Source: Leptasterias polaris
Taxonomy: Eukaryota; Echinodermata; Asteroidea; Forcipulatida; Asteriidae
Assembly: GCA_037783415.1 (NCBI GenBank)
Contig: JAZGTN010000064.1
Location: forward strand, 2,343,001-2,407,000
Direction of reading: 5' to 3'
Length of the DNA stretch: 64,000 nt
This document shows, in pieces, positions 9,501 to 36,800 of the stretch. Position 1 is the first letter of the stretch; every line of letters starts with the position of its first letter. The position numbers were made by a program, and so were the translations under genes. The notes under the pieces were generated by a model that saw only the letters and a list, made by a program, of their open reading frames with translations, had not been told where the DNA came from and did no database searches.

Positions 9501-12478
9501 CACAATCCAAATTGAAGATGGCCTTGCCCTGTCAAAGATGAAATTTCCGGCCTTATAAGAGCATTGAAAACAGAAAGATTACTGCAATAAAACACAGACA
9601 TGCCTAATTGTCCTCTTACATCTCGTGGTTTTGAGACCATCACTGCCACAACCTTGTCGTTAATCACATGAGTATCAACCAGTAGAGCGTCAGTCTCTGC
9701 CTGAGTAGACATTGTGACAAATCCATAACCCCTGGATCTGCCTCTGCCGTCCCCACCATATCTCTGTTTTGTCCTAGCAACTTGGCACTCTTTCAACTTG
9801 CCGTACTTCTCAAAATGTTGTTGAAGGTCAGTGTCTTTCGTCTTGTAGTGAAGGCCACCGACGAAAAGACGTGGGCCGCTTTCAGTTTTAGTTTCCTCCT
9901 TGGTGTCCCCCTGCAAGGAATACAAGTGTTAGTAAAGCTACATTCATCAGTAGTTCCACCTAATCATAGCTTAAAGGCCCAAGGAAAACAATGAGAAAAT
10001 ATTCTTCCTTTTTTCTGAGAATTTTCTAAGCATCAGGTCAGTGTTCAGTGGGAGATTGAATCTATGTCAATTGGAATATGGGAAATTCTTTTTTGCTAGG
10101 TGAAATTGACTACAGGGCATTTTTTGCGGGTGTTCAGAAAATCATGGCAAAAAGCTAAATCACAATGTACGCTCTGTCAACCGTCAATTATTTCCTGGGG
10201 CGCTAGTATGGCCGCAGATGGCAAACAAAATTTCAAAGGGGTATAGTGCCCCAGTTACTGGATCAAGATCCCAGTACAGAATAACATTGAAAATCCATTT
10301 TGGGAACCTATTTATGTTATGAGAACTTACAAACGCCTTCTCAAAGAACAAATTGAAATTAGGTTAATACTAATAGATGTGTACAGAAATTCACTCTCAA
10401 CAGGCATTTGATTTTTACCAAATTTTGTTTGATCATTTTCTCAACAAATTCCAGCTAGCAGTAGGACAATCTATACTGTAGCATTGGTAATTTGTATGTT
10501 TCACGATTGATAACATAAAGAACGAAGTGAACCGAAAATTACTACAGCAGGCAAAGAAAAAGACATGAATTTGAACATGTTGAAACTTGAAATGAAAGAT
10601 AGGATTCAAAGGATTGCCAGTGCTAGGGCCAAGAATACAAAGTGGATCTGTTAATTGGCACTATTTATGGGGAGTAGTAGAATGATTTTTTTCAATTCAC
10701 CCTAATTCTCCACTCTTGACATTGCCTTGCAATTAATTTGTCTATCTTACAATAACATGTCTATATCTAGACCCAGTAACTGGGGCGCTGTACTCCTTTT
10801 TAAAAATTTTGACATCATCGGTCGTATTAGCGCCCCAGGAAGGTGTTGCACATATCAACGGGAATCCCTGATATCGCATCATTTTGAATACGGAAGCCAC
10901 ACAAAATGCCTCAGAACGACAAAAATCCCCAACAAAATAGCTTTAAAAACGCCTACTGGTTTCTTGATATGTCTAAGATGCAACAACAGGTATTTAAATG
11001 TACTCACGATTTTGTTTTGTGCTGAAATTTTACGTTTTTTGTCCAGTCGATCGGAGAAAATGGCAATCCTGCTATTAGCAGGATCGGGTCAACTATGATC
11101 TGCGACTTTTTCATCGTCGCGATGCATTCTGGGTAGTAGATTTAATGAACGACTGTTTACAGTCGCACTTTGCAGAAAAAGAAATGTGCAGAAACCGTAA
11201 ACAGAAGCTCTATGAAAATGGACCCAGGCCTAATTAGTAAGGGGCCAGGCGGGGGTTGGGGAAGCCCCCCCCCCCACAAAACAAAATAATAATAATAACA
11301 ATTAATTAATTAATAATATTCATAATAATAATAAACAAACAAATAAATAAATAAGCTGTGATAATATATAATAGGCGTATTAGTAATAAATAAATAAGTT
11401 ACTAAAGATAAATAAAATAATAAATTAATTAAAATTGTACAAAAAAATTGGGCTGCCTACACACAAATTGGTCTCACACAAAAAGTATGAGTTTTATCTT
11501 TTATAATAAAATAAATGCAAAGGAAAACAGCTTATAGTCCGAGTCACCGAAATTGTGCCTCGAGACGGACACGAGTTGGACTGGAGTCATACAACACTGG
11601 CGAAACCTCGGGCTGTGACGTTGCAATATCGCCCCGTCGACGAATACATTGCCCATGCACACTGTGTGCACTCACTGTAAACAGTCGTTGATTAAATCTA
11701 CTACCCAGAATGCATCGTGACGATGAAAAAGTCGCAGATCATAGTTGACCCGATCCTGCTAATAGCAGGATTGCCATTTTCTCCGATCGACTGGACAAAA
11801 AACGTAAAATTTCAGCACAAAACAAAATCGTGAGTACATTTAAATACCTGTGTTGCATCTTAGACATATCAAGAAACCAGTGCAGTAGGCGTTTTTAAAG
11901 CTATTTTGTTGGGGATTTTTGTCGTTCTGAGGGATTTTGTGTGGCTTCCGTATTCAAAATGATGCGATATCAGGGATTCCCGTTGATATGTGCAACACCT
12001 TCCTGGGGCGCTAAATACGACCGATGATGTCAAAATTTTAAAAAAGGAGTACAGCGCCCCAGTTACTGGGTCTAGTCTATATCATCATTCAATCTTCAAT
12101 ACAATCAATGCTGATGCAAAAATTGCAAGACCACACACGACACAGTCACACACAGCAAACAGTGACACAAATAATGGTGAATCTTTTTAATTAAATTCAT
12201 TAAATTCACAATGATTTACATACGTCTTCTACTTGGGCTCCTTCTCCTTTCTCTTCTTGCATTTGGTCCCCTTGTTGATCCTCCTGATCCTGCGTCACCC
12301 CTTCTTCCGCCGTCATGCCGGTGTACTCCATTCCGTCGTCATTTACTTGCGGATCCGGATGTCCATCTTCTTGATTTTCTCCATCCACGCCTGATCCATC
12401 CTCCTCAAGTAATCGTGCCACGGTTTCATCATCGAGGTCTACTTCTGTGATCATGCTCTCTAATGCCTCGTCTGCCAT
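525..12478 (-). CDS. Multi-RRM RNA-binding protein (hnRNP-like), 3' end probably beyond the left edge
   Basis: Five coding exons join in phase 0: 12224–12478, 9620–9910, 7770–8045, 1600–1875 and 525–725, each with AG/GT borders. Residues 1–85 are a very acidic, low-complexity N-terminus rich in Asp, Glu and Gln. Exon 2 (86–182) is an RRM with RNP2 LFVGGL and RNP1 RGYGFVTM. Exon 3 (183–274) is a weaker RRM with RGSGFITM. Exon 4 (275–366) is an RRM with LWIGGL and RGYGFIGM. Exon 5 starts a fourth RRM-like fold. Exons 3 and 4 are both exactly 276 nt, suggesting exon duplication. Such proteins bind single-stranded RNA in the nucleus or cytoplasm; the exact orthologue is not recognised. In exon 5 the frame hits TGA, but the same bases form a strong donor (C|GTGAGT) and the fourth RRM is incomplete there, so I think the gene continues off the window. 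Start: first ATG of the acidic exon at 12478. Confidence 0.85.
726..1599. other. Intron of the RRM gene, no recognised element
   Basis: The 874-nt interval between RRM-gene exons 4 and 5. AT-rich; I see no convincing repeat or coding signal in it. Confidence 0.6.
2295..2565 (+). repeat. Dispersed repeat, family D, copy 1
   Basis: About 230–270 bp running from 'ttttgcccttaac' through 'ggccagctggac' to 'gcggaccactgttaaagg'. The same order of blocks is found at 3265–3490 and 61875–62095, so it is a dispersed element of unknown class. Confidence 0.65.
3265..3490 (+). repeat. Dispersed repeat, family D, copy 2
   Basis: Shares 'tttgcccgtaacc…ggccagcaggac…gaattttgaatggtcctcag…ccactgttaaggg' with copies at 2295 and 61875. 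Lies in the long intron 1876–7769 of the RRM gene. Confidence 0.65.
3870..4185 (-). repeat. tRNA-derived SINE, family C (class II tRNA type), copy 1
   Basis: On the minus strand: GTGGCCGAGCGGTTTAG (box A), a long variable arm, GGGTTTGAATCCC (box B), then 'cttgtgtccttgagcaagac', a core seen in all family C copies. The long variable arm points to a tRNA-Leu or tRNA-Ser ancestor. Confidence 0.8.
4426..4983 (+). pseudogene. Unrecognised 186-codon reading frame with one in-frame stop
   Basis: One frame is open from 4426 to 4983 except for a TGA at 4762–4764. The conceptual product is very rich in Lys, Arg, Ser and Glu, including DLEKDEEGRRRKMRR near 4861–4905. No known domain is visible. It lies inside an RRM-gene intron on the opposite strand, so a decayed retroelement or retro-copied gene piece is more likely than a live gene. 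Confidence 0.3.
6000..6690 (+). repeat. Degenerate tandem satellite, ~120–130 bp unit
   Basis: Repeated blocks 'ttgaatggtcagacagtaggaggg', 'caccacatgatatcatattgcag' and 'aaaaccacagtggatg' recur at roughly 120–130 bp spacing. The same unit is found inverted at 37325–37680 in THG1L. Confidence 0.75.
7035..7165 (-). repeat. Dispersed repeat, family E, copy 1
   Basis: 'aaggcctgaaatttcataattgagagggcc…aaggagcaccaagaccaag' is the reverse complement of the repeats at 8735–8830/9463–9565 and 14295–14510. Confidence 0.6.
8735..9565 (+). repeat. Dispersed repeat, family E, copy 2, split by a Penelope-like insertion
   Basis: The left part (8735–8830, 'gatgccctggtcttggcc…') and right part (9463–9565, 'aaaagtttcccataaacc…') match the uninterrupted copy at 14295–14510. 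The gap is filled exactly by the element at 8828–9462. Confidence 0.65.
8828..9462 (+). mobile_element. 5'-truncated Penelope-like element with GIY-YIG endonuclease end
   Basis: The frame at 8825–9112 encodes the end of a Penelope-type pol: CGVQYIPVGETRTTLKRR (a GIY-YIG fold with the Y/I pair slightly changed), FYGHRSTVNT, PVGHHFNLPNHS, REKLWIRCIKTTQ and HGLNIQEGND up to a stop. This is the GIY-YIG nuclease that follows the reverse transcriptase in Penelope-like elements. The 3' tail contains 'gtcgaaatgtcaggcc'. The RT is missing. Flanking 'tttaaaa(aa)gttt' on both sides looks like a target-site duplication. Confidence 0.85.
10196..10272. repeat. Diverged end of the long-inverted-repeat element
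   Basis: 'ggggcgctagtatggcc…ccccagttactgg' matches the 65–70 bp outer end of the element at 10768–12075 with many changes. It shows the family has more than one copy here. Confidence 0.6.
10768..12075. mobile_element. Non-autonomous DNA transposon with ~400-bp inverted repeats
   Basis: Left arm 10768–11156 and right arm 11678–12075 are near-identical in inverted orientation, starting TAGACCCAGTAACTGGGGCGC. The centre (11160–11675) is G/C-homopolymer and AT-rich filler without coding potential. It is flanked by TCTATATC at 10760–10767 and 12076–12083, a 7–8 bp target duplication typical of hAT- or P-type cut-and-paste transposases. It sits in the first intron of the RRM gene. Confidence 0.85.
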
Positions 12479-13734
12479 TTTGAATGATTGTTTTTCCCCT
12501 TTATTATGAAAAGAAAGGGTCGCGGAAAGCACCTTTTCTTTGTGTGTAAATTAGGAATGGACCGTGTGTGAGAGGAACTAGACTGTGGAGAGAGAGATGG
12601 GGGTGCACTCAATACAACTTACTGTTTACTCCATCCCGTAAAAGGATAAAGCCCTTTTTGTTTAAATGCGGAAGTAAACTTCTGGGATTTTTTCTTAGCT
12701 TTAAAATTAGTTTAAAACGTTTTCAAAGGCTTCAGATGAATAACCCTTTCTACTTTTTTATGGGAATAGAAGCCAAAAACCACTGAAAACGGAAAGGCAC
12801 AGCGAACCGGTATCGGCGACAATATGCAAATGATCCTTAAAGCAGATGGGTTCTAAAGACAAGTTTAAGGGTCGATATTAACTGAGGGCGCCCCATCGCG
12901 TTTGCTGCTGAAGGGGGGGCGGGGGGGGGGGGGGGCGGGGGGAGGGGTCGAAAAAGTTAAATTACAGAGGCGTGGCATGTGGGAAGAAGGGAGGGATGCT
13001 GTGTTTCGCCACTTCCAAGATATTCACAGGGTCTATATAAATTCCCCCCCCCCCCCCCGCCCATAAAATAAAAGAAAAAAGAAAAATAAAGAAAAAAGAA
13101 AAAGAAATAAATAAATACAAAAATACAAATAAATTAAAAGAAAAATTGACTAATTGAATAAATGAATATATATAATCAGGTAAACTAGTAAACAAATAAC
13201 CAAATAAATAAACTACTGCAGAAATCAACGATCATTCAAAAATAATTCAAAACTATTTCTTCTTAAATCCAAAAAGAATTTTATTGGTACGGTCATAATA
13301 ATCAAATGTACAGTAAATTTGTCTTTTTACATGATTTGAGTTCAAGCTATTTTCTGATGAGAAAACAACAGAAGTTCATAATTAATTGTTCAGTTAAAAG
13401 GTTTCCCTTTGAGAAGACTACTAAGGACTTTTCAAAAAGAAAAACACAAATTATTTTAATATTTAAACCAGGCAGAACCCGATAACTCTATGGGCAGGAA
13501 ACTATTCTCATGCAGCTATTAAGATAAAAGTCTGCTTGGTTCAAAAATTATGGTTATTCATATTTTTAAAATTGTGTGAAAACAATCTCTGTGAAATAAA
13601 AGTTAATATTTATTACAGCCAATCTTTTCTTCATTCCAAATTGATCCAAGTCCAAGATACCAAACATAAAAAAACCTTTTCAGAATTAAGTTCTAATTGT
13701 CTGCAAACATCCCTCAAAATTGTCTTCAAGTAAT

Positions 13735-13862
13735 AAACCACGAGGGAAATTGACTAGGTAAGTTGTAATAAATTTTGAATTTGTAAAAGCGGGATTTGAA
13801 CCTGGGACCTCCGAATTACTGTGCCGGTGTTCTACCAAAAGTCTTCCTTCATCATCACCTTT
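13735..13862 (-). repeat. tRNA-derived SINE, family A (3' part)
   Basis: Minus-strand GGTTCAAATCCCGC (box B), 'ccagtaattcggaggtccc' region and the tail 'caatttccctcgtggttta' match the copy at 39325–39590. Confidence 0.65.
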
Positions 13863-14294
13863 GAGACATACATCAGTTTCTCCTTATAGCACTGGCATAA
13901 CAAAGTGTCAAAGCAGTTTATTTATTTTGTAGAAGGTGTTTGTTAGCTGCCCTCCATAAATACCAGTTACCTCTCCTTTTTTTATCTTGATAAATCCCAA
14001 GGCGATTAGAGAATATCTTCAAACTAAAACAATGTTCTTGTAACAAGAATTTTGTTTTTTAACTTTTAGATAAACTATAATTAAAACGGTGTCATACAAG
14101 ATATTAGTGCATAAACTAAATACAATTCTGGCCATGAAGACGGCCTCACGAAAAAATAAAATGTACATATGGCCTGTATTGAAAGTAAGAAACAAGAATT
14201 ATTCTGTACACAAAAAATTACCCCCTAAAAATAAGTAAGCTTCTTTCGGTAGAAAACCTTCCAAAACATAAGTCAAGTGTGATAGAATCATCAC

Positions 14295-14510
14295 AGGGTT
14301 CGGACTAATAATGCAGGTTGGAATAACATGAACGCCACGGAGGCCACAGCCTCTATTGCCCTGATCTTGGCCTTGGTGCCCCTGAACAAGTTTCCCTAGA
14401 CGTTAAGGTTTTCCCAGTGGAAGCGCCCTTTGCATTATGAATGGCCATGCCCTCTTAAAGATGAAACTCCAAGCCTGAAAATGAGTTTCAAACTTTTCAG
14501 AAAGCATTGT
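14295..14510 (+). repeat. Dispersed repeat, family E, uninterrupted copy
   Basis: 'gcctctattgccctgatcttggccttggtgcccctgaacaagtttccc…gaatggccatgccctcttaaagatgaaa' serves as the empty-site reference for the Penelope insertion at 8828–9462. Confidence 0.6.
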
Positions 14511-15329
14511 ATTTCTATAAGAACAATCCCTGTTCTCTGGGTTGGCCAACACTGAGACTTTCTATGCTTGCTTTGGAGCAGCAAATCTTATCTTATCAGG
14601 ATTCATTTCCTTGTGTTGCATATTTAACGATTAACGATTAATGATTAAAAGGGGTTTCCTTCGAGGCAACACTGCAATAATGAAAAGCATTGTTATTATT
14701 ATTGCATTTTCCTGTCAGAAAGATCCCTCTCTATTTGTTTTCAATAAATTTGAAAGATAAACATACAACACAAGGAAACAGATCCTTGTATAAAAAGATT
14801 TGCTAATAACTGAAGTATTTTTTGCAACAAACTTACCTGGTTGCAAGATTTCCTGTCAAAAACCCTTTACTTTGAGATAAAGTTCAGTTGTATCAAAGTA
14901 TACATTAAAGCTTATTAAGAATACATGTACTTCAAATAATTTGTCACAAACCTGACCGGAAAAAAAAGGCAAATAAAGCACACACATACACTACTGTAGC
15001 TTATTTGTCGGTTTGTTGGTTTATCAAATTTGCGAAGATTTTTACAAATAGTTAAGACGTCTAATATGAATCACGCTATGAACAGTTTCCGTATGGACTG
15101 GAATCACTTGTAAAGGCTTATTTGGATATTTTAATTATGCAGGAACAGGTCACATGATCCCAACATGATGGACATGATATGTTGTCACTCAACCATAGAG
15201 TTTGTTTCATGAAATTCAAATAAAAAATGAAAAATAGAAACAAACTTCTGGTTTCAACCTTGCTGTCGCAACCCAGGGTTATGACAAACTTCTTGCTATT
15301 CCCTGAGAACCAAGTATCCATCATGGCTT

Positions 15330-15760
15330 GTCATGGCCGAGCAGCCAAGCTCACTCCACTCAAGCTCTGATGTTTTTGATGGCGTGTCGTGGCGAGCGGT
15401 CAAGTGCACTGGACTCGAGCTCTGGTACTTCTGATGACATGTCGTGGTCAAGCGGTAAAGAGCACTGAACTCAAGCTCTGATGTTTCTGATCAGTAGAGT
15501 TTGGGTACGAGTCCCCGTCTTGACACTTTTGTCCTTTAGAGAGGCACTTCACCATTATTGCTTCGTCCTTCGGATGGGACGTAAAGACGAAGGTCCCATG
15601 TGTTATGAAATGCACAAAAAAAAGAACCCAGTACACTAAAAGAAGGGGGTCTGCCCTGGAGTTTTCTGGTATGGTTGCTGCAGATTGTGCCACAGCAACT
15701 TGTGAAAAACGCCCCATGGTGCTATGTAAATAAAGGGATTCTTATAACTGGGAGGTCCCC
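15330..15760 (+). repeat. tRNA-derived SINE, family C, copy 2, with repeated tRNA 5' halves
   Basis: The last unit (15438–15530) has a class II tRNA-like box A and box B followed by 'cttcgtccttcggatgggac', the family core. Two further box-A halves precede it at about 15330 and 15378. Lies just beyond the RAB24 stop codon, possibly in its 3' UTR. Confidence 0.8.
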
Positions 15761-15953
15761 CAGGTTCACACTCCAATTAAGTCTGGCTCCGTAAAATGTT
15801 GAAACTTTGTGTTAATTCTGTTTCCTTTGTAAATTATTGGCAGTCAAGACTGTAAAATAATTTGTGCAGATTGCTTTGTTAAAGAAGTGCACTGAGTTAA
15901 CATGAAAAACAAACTAGCGACTGAGTATAGGATGGGGGGGGCAGGAGGGTTGA

Positions 15954-32084
<16,131 letters not shown>

Positions 32085-33850
32085 CACTGCACAGTTTATT
32101 TCATTCAACTTCACATAAAATACTGATGGTCTCTAAAGGTACATCTGGCCTTTCATAATTCAGTTTCAATATAACATACGAAGACAGTATCCAAGGAGTT
32201 TTTTTGCCTCTCCTTTGGATGTTTGAAACGGAGGACATTGAAGAAACAAAGTATTGGTCCTAATATCTTATTGAATTTTTAGGCTCTCCTTTAGACACTC
32301 CAAGAAGTCTCTGCAAAATAAAAGTATATAAAACACAAAACAAAATCAGTCAATTTATAATTGAAAACATTGGGTGAATCTAAAAAAAGGACAATACAAA
32401 CAAATAAGTCTGGCAGCAGAGCTCTAAGATTAAGCAGTTTTATTTTATTCTGTATACTATAGCAGATGGACAAAAAAATTCAAATGGAAGATTCTGAAGG
32501 GAGGCAACAAAATCTTGCACATCTCACATTGACTCATCATGTATGTTTTTTCACTTTTTTTTGGTCGGTTAATGTATCTTGCTGGCCAAGGCTTTCTTTG
32601 AGTAAACTTTATTAAGCCGTACAATTTTATAGTGCCCTCTTTGACGCATACACGAGTAGCCAACTAAATAGCAGAGTTTTTCATCCACCACATCCCAGTT
32701 GTCGACAGCTTCCTTCCTCCATGCTGAGAGGAAACAAAACTGCATTTCAACTGATGTGCACTGGTTAAACTCCCATGCATGGGGCTTTTTTTCAAAAATA
32801 TTTTACATCCCCCCTAAAATAAGATTTAGGTTTTTTTTCAAATTAAAAAATGATTCCTACATTTAAATGGACAGTAAATAACCTTTTCTGTTTCTGATGA
32901 CGTGTGGCTTCCAAGGATTTTTTTTTCAAGAGAAATTAAGTCCAACATTAAAACTGCAAATGTCGTCTGATTCTCATCACATGAAAGTGAACAGTGAAGT
33001 CATATTACATTTAAGTGTTAACATTTGACATTGTTTCAATTTCAATATTTGAAAATTTGAATTCCATCAAAACAAATTCAAATTTTTTCATTTATACTGA
33101 CACACAAAAATCCCATGTACTTTGTTGTCTGGTTGTTGAAGTTGTTGGTAAATACTAAATAAGACTTGAACTTCACTCCTCCATGTTCAAATACAGCACT
33201 ACGCATGATTTCATGAAGGGTTGAGTCACAGAGACACCCATAATATGTGTGTGTGTCACTGCATCGCCAGAAAATATTAAATTATTCATTGAATTTGAAA
33301 TAATTGTATTGGAATTGCGACACAGCATGCATGCAGAGACGTGACATAAAAAATATAAAAAAACACCAAACAAAAAATTAATCAAACTTACCCTCTTTTC
33401 AAATGAAACTCATCAAGTTTGATGACCTGTTTAGAATAAGACAACCCATAATTTGATAATTAATGTCATCTTATGAACACTTATGGACATTTGTGTTTAA
33501 ACAGTGCATTTTTTAGACCAAACTGCAGCAGCAGTCTGAATGAAACACCTAAAAACAGACTCGCCCTCTCCGTTGTGTCAAAGGTCGACAATACACCTAA
33601 ACGCTAATACGCGTGCGCGGCTCGAAATTAACTGGGTCAAAGGTGAATGAACTTTACAAGTAAACAGAGATGAACCATCGGGGACATTATAGTCTGTTTA
33701 TGTACGAACATGTGTTTTGTGTTTGGAACACGTCTGGGGCTTAGACATAGGACAACATGTGTTCATTTACACTTTTGTTTTTACACAGTTCACAAACATT
33801 TCGAACACCAGCACTGAGAACGGCTGTATTTTCTATCCAATGTCTTGATT
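32085..33850. promoter_or_regulatory. Head-to-head region between RAB24 and THG1L; candidate shared promoter and RAB24 leader exons
   Basis: The two start codons diverge across 1.77 kb. A CpG-containing stretch near 33590–33640 (ACGCGTGCGCGG) could be the core promoter. On the minus strand at least two AG/GT-bounded segments lie between it and the RAB24 ATG: 33392–33426 (AG before, GTAAGT after) and a piece opening at 32712 after a CTCTCAG acceptor. Another acceptor sits at about 32315. No good reading frame runs through them, so I read them as possible 5' untranslated exons of RAB24. Inference only. Confidence 0.4.
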
Positions 33851-36800
33851 ATGGCCAACAGCAAATTCGAGTATGTTCGTCGGTTTGAAGAGGTCGACAA
33901 GTTGCTTCCGAACTGCTGGATTGTCATGAGACTAGATGGAAGAGGTTTTCACAAGTAAATAAATAGAATAATTTGCAAAGTTTCTTACACCTTTTTGTTA
34001 TACAGTTTTTGTTTTAACTTTTATAATTTTTCAGAGACAAAGACTAGAGTAGTGACTCTGACTTAATTCTGAGTAGAGACTAAGTAATTAATGATTGTTA
34101 ATAATTAAATATTTTGTCAGAATTAAGTCGGAGTCAACTACTCTTTGTCTCTGAAAAAAAAAAAATTTGGATTGAAACTTCCTTGCTTGTTTTTTCACCA
34201 AGTTGATTGCTCATGCATGGTTCAACCAGGGAGGTACGGTAGGTTCTACCTCCATGGTTCAACTAGATATAATTATCTTAAAACTTTGTGATTGCATTTA
34301 ATTGCAGCCTGTCCCATCAGGAGGATTGAGAAATGCTATTAATTATCGCAACTAAAGATTATCAAACAATACACTCTTTTTTTTCGTTTGAGATCTCAGT
34401 GAATGGATTGGGTTTGTTTTATTAAATGCAAAATTGATTTAATTATTTAAAGGAATAATACTAATACTATTATTATCCAGTAGCCCAGGGGTCAATTTTA
34501 TGGCACTGCTTACCACAGAATTCTGCTTTTTCCCTCTGTGGACCCCGGTTCAAAACCCACCTGGAAGTAGCAAATTAGGTTTTCAGTCTCTATGTGATTG
34601 CATGTGTTTTCCTTGTTTGGAGTTTTCCTTCCACATCAAGTAAAACGCAAAATGCCTCATGTACATCCTGTTATTGGTGCTTGCGCTGTTTGATTTGTAA
34701 AAGAATAAATAAATAAATGTACAATTTTTGTGCACTTCTTAAACAGATTTGCAGACACACATGGCTTTCAAAAACCAAACGACACAAGAGGATTGTCCCT
34801 CATGAACTACTGTACCGAGTGCGTGATGGAAGAGTTTAAGGATGTTGTACTTGCCTATGGGCAGAGCGACGAGTACAGCTTTGTGTTCAAGAGAGAAACA
34901 ACACAGTTCAGCAGAAGGGCAAGGTAGCTTAATCCTCTGGGCCAAACTTCATAGAGCTGCTTAAGCAGAAAATAATGCTTAACAAATTCCTGCTAAGCAA
35001 AAATTAGCAGGATACCAGTTGTAAACATATAACATTGTATTTTGGCTGGTAACCCCATTCTGGTCACCCCATTCTGGTCAGCAAAAATGTTTTGTGCTGA
35101 GCTACTTTATGTGCTTAATAAGCTGCTCGATGAAATTGGTCCTAGACAAAAACAAATTGAGTTAGCTGTTGACCTCTTAACCACCAAACTTTTTTTCATT
35201 TATCAATAAACACAGATTCACGACTCAATGACTTTTACTCCTATGTTTTTATTTTGTTGGTATTGCCAATTATTTTTATTTTTTACATAAAGTCGAAGCA
35301 TGATCATGCTTGTTAACCTCTAATGTAGGATTTGAAACTTTGCATGTTGGAAATAGAATCTAGTAAGGTTTGAAATCTAGTCAGTTGTTGTGGCTCTGAA
35401 AAGAACCAGTGGTGTATTAACTCAAGATATTGGTCAGTATGATCTGACCATGTTCATTCAGATTTAAACATTCCAACACAGATTTCAGAACCACCACAAC
35501 TCATTAGAGGTACTCGTGTACATGGCATTATAGAAAAAAATGATGTAGGCCTGATGCTCCGTTGCCCCTGGTAATTGCCCTGGTGTCCCTTGAAACATTC
35601 AATAGCTTACATTTTCCTCACAGAGGTGACCTTTACAAATGAAAAAAAATTACTTGGTGTCCTTGCAATTTAAAGAACGAAGCATCATGCCTGATGATGA
35701 TAATACTAATTTCGGAGGCTGGTTATCCTTACTTGCAGCTGAGAAGCTGAATTACAAAGGGCGGGGCTGCAACATGGTCAAGCCATAGGCATGTAAAGGC
35801 ACCTTTGGCATCCAGCCACATTGACCCATATATGACCACAGAGCACAGCCTGAGATCAGAAGTGTTTGATTTTTTCGGAGGAAGGAAAACTGGAGGGCCA
35901 GGAGAAAAAACCCTCATGACACACAGAGAACCAACGCACAACTCCACTCACATATGGCCCCAGCCAGGAATCAAACCAGGGCTCGATTTTCACAGAGAGT
36001 TAAGATTGATCTTAGTTGCTAAGCAAAGTGTGATGTCACAATACAAATTACTATTAAAATACTGACAAATCATCTTAAGATGAATCTTAGTGCTTTGTGA
36101 AATCGACCCCCTGGGCCACAGTGGCGAGAGGCGAGTGCTTTACGCATCAGCCACCCATGCCTCGTTACGGTAAACCTTACTAAACTAATTCTGTCTTCTT
36201 TGCTTATTGCAGTAAGCTAATGACGAACATGGTGTCCCTCTTCTCCTCGTCTTTTGTGTTCCATTGGAGGAAATATTTCCCAAATCAGCAGCTTCTCTAC
36301 CCCCCAGCCTTTGATGGACGGATCATCCTATACCCTAGCAACCAAAACCTCAGAGATTATCTCAGCTGGAGACAGGCAGACTGTAAGTCCAAGACAGATT
36401 TTTTTAAATTTTATATTCATGTATTTGTTTATTCTTTCCAAAATTCATCCAGGAACCCCTTCCTTACCACTCTGATTGGTTATATTTGATCATTATGACT
36501 TTTTTAACTCAACTGCAGGCCACATCAATAACTTGTACAACACATGCTTCTGGAAGTTGGTCAAGGATGGCGGACTGACAAACAAACAAGGAGAGGAGAG
36601 ACTAAGGGTTCGTGGTATTTGTAGCTTTTCTGAATTCAGGGAAGGATTTACAGTATTTTTGCCAACTTCATTATAAGCAGGCATACAACTTATTATCTGT
36701 ATACTGTATTTTCTTTTTGTTTAATGCCATAGAAAACAGAAATACACTACAAAGTTTTATGTGGTGGGCAATTTCCTCTTTTGCTTGTCTGGCGAAGTAG

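Larger units (their letters stand above)
12480..15953. other. Intergenic region between the RRM gene and RAB24
   Basis: Divergent side is the RRM-gene promoter; RAB24 ends at the far side. Contents: G and C homopolymer runs at 12914–12945 and 13044–13060, AT-rich simple sequence 13060–13260, SINE A copy at 13735–13862, family E copy at 14295–14510 and SINE C copy at 15330–15760. No supported gene. Confidence 0.6.

Noticed and set aside
12211..12450. Plus-strand Leu/Pro-rich 79-codon frame
   Set aside because: Exact antisense of the acidic first exon of the RRM gene.
12910..13060. G and C homopolymer runs as quadruplex promoter elements
   Set aside because: Such runs occur all over the window (17100, 24868, 25471, 40070, 60752) and look like ordinary simple sequence.
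15448..15717. Minus-strand 89-codon frame MGRFSQVAVAQS
   Set aside because: Antisense reading of a family C SINE; the same kind of frame appears over the copy at 58338–58661.
32457..32712. Minus-strand frame with WRKEAVDNWDVVDEK as a small gene
   Set aside because: It follows an acceptor-like AG but the only upstream splice segment has a stop in the matching phase and no family is recognised; kept only as possible leader exon.
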